From IMG/VR virus record IMGVR_UViG_3300007541_000178, positions 1 to 26,117 of that record: a stretch of 26,117 bases of DNA; one strand, given 5' to 3'. Under the pieces are notes generated by a model. That model saw nothing but the letters and a program-made list of their open reading frames with translations. It had not been told where the DNA came from and ran no database searches. Position numbers and translations under genes: made by a program. This DNA comes from a virus. This document shows, piece after piece, positions 21,841 through 26,117 of the stretch. Within the stretch, counting starts at the first letter, position 1; each line of letters starts with the position of its first letter.

Positions 21841-23277
21841 TCAACCTCCTGCGTCGAAGCCAGCCATGACAGGGTCGCTCGACTCCATCATGGCAAGCAA
21901 TGACCTCCACGTTGGCTTCTCCACCGGAAAGGTCAAGTCGAACTTCATATTACCACCGTCAAGGCACAGGGCAAGGGCATCGGCCTTGTCCGGGCTGGCG
22001 AGTCCCCTGGCTCGCATCGAATCCTTGGATTCAACCCCCAGCTTCCCCTTGGAATTGACCAGACTGCGCCGACAGGTCAGTTGCGCGGTCAGCTCCTCGT
22101 CGTCGGGCAGGATGATCTCGGCGTTCTCGATCTTCTTGGCCATGCCATACCACATCTCGGCAGCCCGGTTGGTGTAGGCATCAGCGTCGTAGGCGGCGGA
22201 GCCGAAGTTGACGCGATTGACCTCCCAGCCCGCCTCGGCCAAGGCATCGCACATCGGCATACCCAACCCGCTGGCGTCGGCGTAGATGTCTTCTGGCTTC
22301 AGGCCAGCCTTCTTAAACTCAACGATAAACCTACCCACCGCCGCCATCGTATCGCGCTCTTTCCAGGCTAGGAAGCTCAAAACCTTGTTGCCATCCCTTA
22401 CGCACAGCACGTTGGAATCGCCACCGGCGGCAAAGTCAACGCCCGCCACCTTGGTTCCGGGCTTGAAGTCGGGCGGGCTGACAAGGCAGTTCTGGAGCTG
22501 GTTTAGGTTAATAATCAGGCTTTCGCTGCCGATGTCCACAAACTCCCCATATATCATGGAGCGGGTCAGCGGGTGCTTCTCGCCATACCGCTGGATCACC
22601 TCCTCGATCTGTTTCTGGGTAATATGGGGGCAGTCAAAGGCGGTTACGGCATGGGTCTTCCACATAGCCGCCTCCTTGGTGAAGGCGCGGTAGAAGGCTC
22701 CGCTTGAGCCGCCGGGGCTGCTGGCGATAAGAAGGCGGGTGGGTTGGCACCGACTGATGGCCTCAAACAAGGGGTCAGCAACGGTCTTGGCCTCGTCCAC
22801 CACCATCAGCAAGGGCGACAACTCGTGGTTCTCGGCGTGCCAGCCTTCCGCCCGCCCTGGATCGGTGGCTGAATAGCCGATAATGCGGGATGTGTTGCCT
22901 TCCGGGTGCAGGTAGCGGATCTCCCCGGATGTGACCTCCCAGGCACCGCCTAGCTTCGCTGTGAGGGATCTTAGGCTAGGCCAGAGCTGGGACTCGACCT
23001 GGCGGAAAACGCCTGCGGTCGTAACCGCAATGGAGCGGCGATAGACAAGGGCGTGCCACACCAAAACGCTGGCAATTACGGTGGAAGTCTTGCCGGAGCC
23101 GTTGGCGGCTCGCAGGGCGACTCTGGAGTCGATAGGGGCTAAATCAGCAAGAACATCCCTTTGCCACTTGTAGAGGTTGATGCCCAGAACCTTATCCGCG
23201 AAATGAGCAGGGTTTAAGAGTTGGTCTAGCAACTCGTCGGGGGTCTGCTGCGCTGATTTGGGAACTCGTCTAGCCAT
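21841..23277 (-). CDS. terL: terminase large subunit
   Basis: The 478-residue DNA-packaging motor shows all expected parts. The ATPase half has Walker A AANGSGKTS (57-65), Walker B LLMVVDEA (156-163, with Asp161 and Glu162) and a coupling segment IASSPGGSSG (184-193). The nuclease half has VAGVDFAAGGD (277-287, Asp281), YADASGLG (332-339, Asp334) and SPDKADAL (428-435, Asp433) as the metal-binding acidic residues. It cuts and pumps concatemeric DNA through the portal. A short AGAGG lies just before the ATG, tighter than usual. The stop codon overlaps the Shine-Dalgarno of the holin-like gene. Length is normal and no key residue is missing. Confidence 0.93.
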   Translation of the reverse strand: MARRVPKSAQQTPDELLDQLLNPAHFADKVLGINLYKWQRDVLADLAPIDSRVALRAANGSGKTSTVIASVLVWHALVYRRSIAVTTAGVFRQVESQLWPSLRSLTAKLGGAWEVTSGEIRYLHPEGNTSRIIGYSATDPGRAEGWHAENHELSPLLMVVDEAKTVADPLFEAISRCQPTRLLIASSPGGSSGAFYRAFTKEAAMWKTHAVTAFDCPHITQKQIEEVIQRYGEKHPLTRSMIYGEFVDIGSESLIINLNQLQNCLVSPPDFKPGTKVAGVDFAAGGDSNVLCVRDGNKVLSFLAWKERDTMAAVGRFIVEFKKAGLKPEDIYADASGLGMPMCDALAEAGWEVNRVNFGSAAYDADAYTNRAAEMWYGMAKKIENAEIILPDDEELTAQLTCRRSLVNSKGKLGVESKDSMRARGLASPDKADALALCLDGGNMKFDLTFPVEKPTWRSLLAMMESSDPVMAGFDAGG

Positions 23278-23316
23278 AACCTCTTTTTGTTTTGTGGCGC
23301 AATTATTTGGGGGGTA

Positions 23317-23967
23317 TTATACGTGTGAATCGGTGGCGGGGGGTGTAGGGGGAGGGGTGTCGTGTACCGGCCACTTTCTTAGGCTTTCTTGCCTTGGCTT
23401 TCGTCTTCGCATTCTCAAAGGCTTACCCTTTCCAGAATTTTTGAGTGTTGCAGTGACAATAGGTTGCGGATTATCTGTCGCACAATAGCTATTGTATTTA
23501 CTTTTAGGTTGTTCAATCGCCTTAACCTCCTGGCCCTCAATCACTTGCGCTTTCTTCTCCGCTCGGCGGGATGCGAGGCCGGCCAAGAGTTTAGTGAATG
23601 AATCGCCCACATTGTGAGTTATGGAAGTATCTACAGCCAAACGGCTTGAGGGGATTGCATGATGGTAAATGCGCTCGGCCAGCCACGCTTTCGCTTGCCA
23701 ACTACGCTCGCCAGCTAGTTCTATGTCACGCAACAAGCCAAGCTCGTGATTTTTTCGGGCGGTTTCCATCTTTCTGCCGAACCCTGGATTCCTATGCACC
23801 CAAGTTTTCAGAGTGCCAACAGGGACTCCAATCAAGCCAGCACACTTTTCAATTGTAAAGCCAGAGGCACAAGCGGACACGCACCTCTCCTCAATTTCCT
23901 TCGTAAATGCTACCTTCCCATTTTTGGATTTTTCGGGGAGATTGTCGGGCGGGTTTTCCACTCGCAC
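23317..23967 (-). CDS. terS: terminase small subunit
   Basis: The 216-residue protein starts at GTG 23967 (a second in-frame GTG lies two codons later). Residues about 20-65 form a helix-turn-helix (FTKEIEERCVSACASGFTIE, CAGLIGVPVGTLKTWVHRNP), as in DNA-recognising small terminases. A helical stretch (RKMETARKNHELGLLRDIEL, then ERSWQAKAWLAERIY) follows, suited to oligomerisation. The C-terminal 80 residues are basic and proline-rich (RMRRRKPRQESLRKWP), probably disordered and contacting TerL or DNA. It is the first gene of the leftward transcript and directly precedes terL. It selects packaging sites; the site itself is not visible to me. Confidence 0.75.
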   Translation of the reverse strand: MRVENPPDNLPEKSKNGKVAFTKEIEERCVSACASGFTIEKCAGLIGVPVGTLKTWVHRNPGFGRKMETARKNHELGLLRDIELAGERSWQAKAWLAERIYHHAIPSSRLAVDTSITHNVGDSFTKLLAGLASRRAEKKAQVIEGQEVKAIEQPKSKYNSYCATDNPQPIVTATLKNSGKGKPLRMRRRKPRQESLRKWPVHDTPPPTPPATDSHV

Positions 23968-23999
23968 AACCTAGCATAAAAGATTCTCAAAAATAATTG

Positions 24000-24029
24000 T
24001 TGACACAACCAACCCGCTTGGACTAGGCT
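24000..24029 (+). promoter_or_regulatory. probable sigma-70-type promoter for the rightward operon
   Basis: TTGACA (24000-24005) is a perfect -35 box. TAGGCT (24024-24029) has the key T, A and final T of a -10 box at 18-base spacing. Transcription would begin near 24036, the first base of the ATG, and no Shine-Dalgarno precedes that ATG. The -35 lies in an imperfect inverted repeat TTGT-TGAC-ACAA that could bind a repressor. It is in the 68-base region between divergent terS and the first rightward gene. Confidence 0.5.
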
Positions 24030-24035
24030 CCATTC

Positions 24036-24245
24036 ATGCAAAACACGCACACCAAAACCGAAGCGGAAGCGGTTAAAGCCTTCCGCATTGCGATTCTCGA
24101 CAAAATCTTCGAGGAGCAGGTCGCTCTTTCCAATGAAATTGGAGCTTCGGAGGCAAAGAAAAACAATCGCAAAGCCGATGCGTTGCGGGAACGCAAAATG
24201 GGGCTTTGGATTGCAGAGCAGACCATCAAGCAGTTTTGCGGGTAA
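24036..24245 (+). CDS. hypothetical early protein, 69 residues
   Basis: First gene of the rightward group. The product begins MQNTHTKTEAEAVKAFRIAI and is one long charged helix set (AKKNNRKADALRERKMGLWI), with a C-terminal Cys. No family is recognised. Its first 18 residues align with those of the next gene at M, N, T, T, K, R and I. There is no ribosome-binding site and the promoter is so close that the message may be leaderless. The stop is four bases before the next ATG. Confidence 0.65.
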   Translation: MQNTHTKTEAEAVKAFRIAILDKIFEEQVALSNEIGASEAKKNNRKADALRERKMGLWIAEQTIKQFCG

Positions 24246-24249
24246 TAAT

Positions 24250-24573
24250 ATGAGCAACACACGCACCAACGCCGACAAGCAGACGGCCAAAGTTCTGCGA
24301 ATATCCGCAAACGAACTTGCCGAGCAGTTTATCGGCTCGACAATTCAACACGATGATTGGGAGCAAGCGGGAAAGATTCTTTCCGACCTTGCCGACAACA
24401 TTGTTGCGCCCGAAACCTTGCGGGACTTGTCGCAACTATTCTTGGACATCGCAGACGAAGCAGAGCGGATAAAGCCCGATGATGAACACGAAGCACACGC
24501 CACTGAATCACTCTGCGAGTTGATCGCAGAAAAACTTATGGCGAAATATGATCGCCATATTGGCAGAGCATAA
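24250..24573 (+). CDS. hypothetical early protein, 107 residues
   Basis: I choose ATG 24250 (MSNTRTNADKQTAKVLRISA), right after the previous stop, over an in-frame upstream start that lies inside that gene. The product is acidic and helical (DWEQAGKILSDLADNIVAPE, LRDLSQLFLDIADEAERIKP) and ends MAKYDRHIGRA. No domain is recognised. Its opening resembles the product of the gene before it, so the two may share an origin or a start-region function. It is likely coupled to that gene because its own Shine-Dalgarno is weak. Confidence 0.65.
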   Translation: MSNTRTNADKQTAKVLRISANELAEQFIGSTIQHDDWEQAGKILSDLADNIVAPETLRDLSQLFLDIADEAERIKPDDEHEAHATESLCELIAEKLMAKYDRHIGRA

Positions 24574-24585
24574 ACCCAAAAACCA

Positions 24586-24603
24586 AAAGAAAGGAAACGC
24601 ACA
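24586..24603 (+). promoter_or_regulatory. stereotyped ribosome-binding leader, copy 1
   Basis: AAAGAAAGGAA followed by ACGCACA directly precedes ATG 24604. It is the first of four near-identical leaders in this operon, with the AGGA core 8 bases before the start. Confidence 0.75.
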
Positions 24604-24828
24604 ATGAGCGCACTATATGGAACACTAAAAGGAGCAAAAGGAATGGCCACACGATGTGGCCACCGAGAATTGACCACTCACGCCGCAAGTTGGGATGGAG
24701 CGGTTCGGGTGAGTCTTAATAACGACAAGAAAACCGGATCGACATCCTATGTTGTCGAGCTAGTGCCTTGGCACGGCAACGGAGAATATCGGAAACTGGC
24801 CGAAGGAATTATGGAGAAGCGGAAATGA
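24604..24828 (+). CDS. hypothetical protein, 74 residues
   Basis: The product begins MSALYGTLKGAKGMATRCGH and contains alternating strands (GAVRVSLNNDKKTGSTSYVV, then ELVPWHG), so it may be a small mixed alpha/beta domain. The middle and end are basic (GEYRKLAEGIMEKRK). Similar short proteins of phage early regions have no known job. The start has the stereotyped leader; the stop overlaps the next ATG as ATGA. Confidence 0.65.
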   Translation: MSALYGTLKGAKGMATRCGHRELTTHAASWDGAVRVSLNNDKKTGSTSYVVELVPWHGNGEYRKLAEGIMEKRK

Positions 24829-24956
24829 TCTGCTTCTGCATTTACTCCCGAGCAGGCTCCTTCCTCCTCCGCTTCTCATCATATGAGCGAGCGGAAGCGT
24901 GGAGGAGGGCAAGAGGGGTTGAAAATTACACCATACGAAAGGAGGTGTGGAGATGA
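24825..24956 (+). CDS. hypothetical protein, 43 residues
   Basis: The gene starts in an ATGA overlap with the one before it and ends in an ATGA overlap with the one after. The product, MICFCIYSRAGSFLLRFSSY..., is basic and aromatic with a likely strand-helix fold (YERAEAWRRARGVENYTIRK). Overlap on both sides supports a genuine coupled gene. It has no recognised family. Confidence 0.55.
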   Translation: MICFCIYSRAGSFLLRFSSYERAEAWRRARGVENYTIRKEVWR

Positions 24957-25048
24957 TCGCAGAAGTTCACGGAGCCGTCTACTTCGCCCACGGATTGATT
25001 TTGGGCGGGATCTTGGCGGCTTTCGCAATGTTCATCGGGCGGAAATAA
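24953..25048 (+). CDS. one-span membrane miniprotein, 31 residues
   Basis: ATG 24953 has a strong AAAGGAGG 7 bases upstream and ends at TAA 25048. The product begins MIAEVHGAVYFAHGLILGGI and ends AAFAMFIGRK: a single membrane span at about residues 8-28 with a basic end. Such miniproteins may modulate the host envelope or superinfection. No family is known to me. The good ribosome-binding site makes it credible despite its size. Confidence 0.6.
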   Translation: MIAEVHGAVYFAHGLILGGILAAFAMFIGRK

Positions 25049-25056
25049 AAACAATA

Positions 25057-25073
25057 AAAGAAAGGAATACAAA
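25057..25073 (+). promoter_or_regulatory. stereotyped ribosome-binding leader, copy 2
   Basis: AAAGAAAGGAA then TACAAA precedes ATG 25074, with the AGGA core 7 bases before the start. Confidence 0.75.
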
Positions 25074-25265
25074 ATGAAAAATAAACTATTCGTAGTATAC
25101 GCAAAGAGCGTTGTGAAATACCAAATAGAAGTAAACGCCAGCAGCGCAGAAGAAGCCGTTAAGAAAGCGGAAACGATCGACGCTGGCGAGTGGATAGAAG
25201 ACGAAAGAAGCGGAGACTTCGAAGTGACATGGGCGGAGGCTTTCGATATTTGCAAACTCAAATAA
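25074..25265 (+). CDS. hypothetical protein, 63 residues
   Basis: The product begins MKNKLFVVYAKSVVKYQIEV, a strand pair, followed by a helix (SSAEEAVKKAETIDAGEWIE) and a last strand (SGDFEVTWAEAFDI). This beta-beta-alpha-beta pattern, with a helix opening on [SA]S-x-E-E-A, is seen in many small phage proteins of unknown role. It has the stereotyped leader, and a two-hairpin element begins right after its stop. Confidence 0.65.
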   Translation: MKNKLFVVYAKSVVKYQIEVNASSAEEAVKKAETIDAGEWIEDERSGDFEVTWAEAFDICKLK

Positions 25266-25328
25266 GTCTCCCCTCGTTCCCCCTCGTCACGGAGGGGGAC
25301 GGAGGCGAGATCCGATAGGGTCGAACCT
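25266..25328 (+). repeat. two-hairpin intergenic RNA element, copy 1
   Basis: Hairpin 1: TCTC (25267-25270) with GAGA (25307-25310); CCTC (25272-25275) with GAGG (25302-25305); TCCCCCTC (25278-25285) with GAGGGGGA (25292-25299), and a 6-base loop. Hairpin 2: GATCC (25309-25313) with GGGTC (25318-25322), closing a GATA loop. The two share the bases GA at 25309-25310, so their outer pairs compete. No U-run follows, so this is not a standard terminator. It fills the start of the 91-base gap before the next gene. Confidence 0.75.
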
Positions 25329-25338
25329 AATAAACAGT

Positions 25339-25356
25339 AAAGAAAGGAAACACAAA
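25339..25356 (+). promoter_or_regulatory. stereotyped ribosome-binding leader, copy 3
   Basis: AAAGAAAGGAA then ACACAAA precedes ATG 25357, with the AGGA core 8 bases before the start. Confidence 0.75.
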
Positions 25357-25626
25357 ATGAGAAAGAGTCAAAAATACTATATTGGAGAAGTTAAGGAACA
25401 GAATGGGGAGTTTCAGTATGAGACAAAGTACCTATTCGAAACTGATGGATGCCCGCTTGAATACGCTGAAAGAGTTGCAAAAACTTGGCGTGGCGATGAG
25501 GATAATAAATACGATGAGGGTGCTGCTGGTTACTGGTCGGGCGATTGCATTATGTCGACAGGCATCATTAAAAAGATTCCGCTTAAGGATTTTAATGTCC
25601 TTAAAAAATATTTGGTCAAACTATAA
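25357..25626 (+). CDS. hypothetical protein, 89 residues
   Basis: The product begins MRKSQKYYIGEVKEQNGEFQ and continues YETKYLFETDGCPLEYAERV, a strand-strand-helix start. An acidic loop (RGDEDNKYDEGAAGYW) and a basic helix (KIPLKDFNVLKKYLVKL) follow. The order and aromatic residues suggest a compact single domain. No family is recognised. A neighbouring frame of the same length lacks the leader spacing and looks like a shadow. Confidence 0.65.
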   Translation: MRKSQKYYIGEVKEQNGEFQYETKYLFETDGCPLEYAERVAKTWRGDEDNKYDEGAAGYWSGDCIMSTGIIKKIPLKDFNVLKKYLVKL

Positions 25627-25629
25627 TCC

Positions 25630-25647
25630 AAAGAAAGGAAACGCAAA
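25630..25647 (+). promoter_or_regulatory. stereotyped ribosome-binding leader, copy 4
   Basis: AAAGAAAGGAA then ACGCAAA precedes ATG 25648. It is nearly identical to copies 1 and 3, with the same spacing. Confidence 0.75.
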
Positions 25648-25950
25648 ATGAAAGTAAGACCACTGGCAGAACAACGCATTAAGGACGAATTGACCCCGAT
25701 AGATTTAGAAGAACTTTACCGGGAAATATTGGACGAATCCGGGGCCGTTGATGTTGGCGGTTTGTCGTTTATGCCGTCCGATATCATGGAGAAGCTCGAT
25801 CCGGTTGCGTTTCGTTGTGGGGTCAGCGATTATGCTGATAGCCTAATCAACGAAACTATTACGGATGAAATTGACGGCAAGCATTATGACCTGAGAGAGG
25901 CGCAGGATATCGTTGACGAAGTAGAAGCAGAATTGGAGGAGGTTGAATAG
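25648..25950 (+). CDS. hypothetical acidic protein, 100 residues
   Basis: The product begins MKVRPLAEQRIKDELTPIDL and is strongly acidic and helical (EELYREILDESGAVDVGGLS, then SDIMEKLDPVAFRCGVSDYA). It ends EAQDIVDEVEAELEEVE. Acidic, helix-rich early proteins can mimic DNA or bind host proteins, but that is only a possibility here. It has the stereotyped leader and is followed within three bases by the second two-hairpin element. Confidence 0.65.
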   Translation: MKVRPLAEQRIKDELTPIDLEELYREILDESGAVDVGGLSFMPSDIMEKLDPVAFRCGVSDYADSLINETITDEIDGKHYDLREAQDIVDEVEAELEEVE

Positions 25951-25952
25951 TA

Positions 25953-26013
25953 GTCTCCCCTCGTCTCTCCCCCACAAGGGGGGAGCGGAGGTGAGACCCG
26001 ATAGGGTCAACCT
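25953..26013 (+). repeat. two-hairpin intergenic RNA element, copy 2
   Basis: Hairpin 1: TCTC (25954-25957) with GAGA (25993-25996); CCTC (25959-25962) with GAGG (25988-25991); CTCCCCC (25967-25973) with GGGGGAG (25979-25985). Hairpin 2: GACCC (25995-25999) with GGGTC (26004-26008), GATA loop. The inner stem differs from copy 1 in sequence yet stays paired, and the U-G pair of copy 1 hairpin 2 is C-G here. The ends AGTCTCCCCTCG and GATAGGGTC are conserved. Confidence 0.75.
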
Positions 26014-26022
26014 ACAAACGGA

Positions 26023-26048
26023 ACCGCAACCGGGTCAATCCTGGCGGT
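26023..26048 (+). other. third small hairpin before the last gene
   Basis: ACCG (26023-26026) can pair with CGGT (26045-26048) and CCGGG (26030-26034) with CCTGG (26040-26044), with a TCAAT loop and a three-base bulge. It lies just after the second two-hairpin element but is not a copy of it. The fold is only modestly stable and could be chance. Confidence 0.35.
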
Positions 26049-26077
26049 GGGGATGAAAGAAAGAAGGAGGATGGAAG

Positions 26078-26117
26078 ATGCAAACGATTACAAAAGCGGA
26101 ATGGGTTCAAAGGAGTA
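26078..26117 (+). CDS. start of a gene cut by the right window edge
   Basis: ATG 26078 has AAGGAGG 7 bases upstream and opens a frame of at least 13 codons (MQTITKAEWVQRS). An ATG at 26071 directly follows the same Shine-Dalgarno and is too close to it. Too little is visible to say more than that the operon continues. Confidence 0.55.
   Translation, partial: MQTITKAEWVQRS

Noticed and set aside
23316-23321. A perfect TATAAT on the minus strand between terS and terL
   Set aside because: No -35 box is found at suitable spacing, and the hexamer partly consists of the last terS codon and stop, so it may be chance.
25311-25328. tRNA T-arm-like GGGTCGAACC sequence
   Set aside because: No acceptor, D or anticodon arm can be folded around it; it is part of the repeated two-hairpin element.
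1-26117. CRISPR arrays, tRNA genes, insertion sequences, integrase or attachment sites
   Set aside because: None was seen on either strand: no regularly spaced repeats, no cloverleaf, no transposase or recombinase motifs. A lysogenic lifestyle therefore has no support within this window.

Overview
This window is part of the genome of a tailed bacteriophage with a short, podovirus-like tail. Small and large terminase, portal, scaffold, major capsid, tail adaptor, tail nozzle, tail fibres and large internal (ejection) virion proteins are all recognisable, and no tail tape-measure or sheath gene is seen. The host is probably Gram-negative: two small lipoproteins are encoded, and one lies in an overlapping, spanin-like arrangement. 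I see nothing that fixes the host genus, so this is best called an uncultured caudovirus.

Layout. From about 23967 leftward to 1, almost every gene is on the minus strand. Reading in that direction: packaging (TerS, TerL); a small lysis-type cassette (holin-like, spanin-like pair); portal; an embedded SAM methyltransferase; a small unknown; scaffold; an N4-gp56-type major capsid; a run of small head/tail accessory genes, including a previously easy-to-miss 44-residue lipoprotein; several low-complexity Thr/Ser/Gly-rich fibre proteins with assembly helpers and an XhlA-like membrane protein; then a block matching the order of T7 genes 11 to 16 (tail adaptor, tail nozzle, GNAT-fold gp13-like protein, gp14-like, gp15-like, and a 1185-residue gp16-position protein). 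The lysozyme domain that T7 carries within gp16 is here a separate gene (876-1649). The left end holds a PD-(D/E)XK nuclease-like gene and a gene cut by the window edge.

The one plus-strand gene in the left arm (513-893) encodes a predicted exported repeat protein and looks like a moron. The right end (24036 onward) is a divergent plus-strand operon of very small unknown genes, probably early or accessory. These genes share a stereotyped ribosome-binding leader, and two intergenic copies of a two-hairpin RNA element with compensatory differences lie between them. A good -35 box with a weak -10 box sits so close to the first start codon that the transcript may be leaderless.

Most late genes abut or overlap by 1 to 25 bases (TAATG, ATGA, GTGA, TTGA junctions), so translational coupling is probably general. 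The most unusual points are the two-hairpin repeat, the acidic tag shared by the large ejection protein and the separate lysozyme, the methyltransferase wedged between portal and scaffold, the strong hairpin behind the capsid gene, and the lone exported repeat protein.
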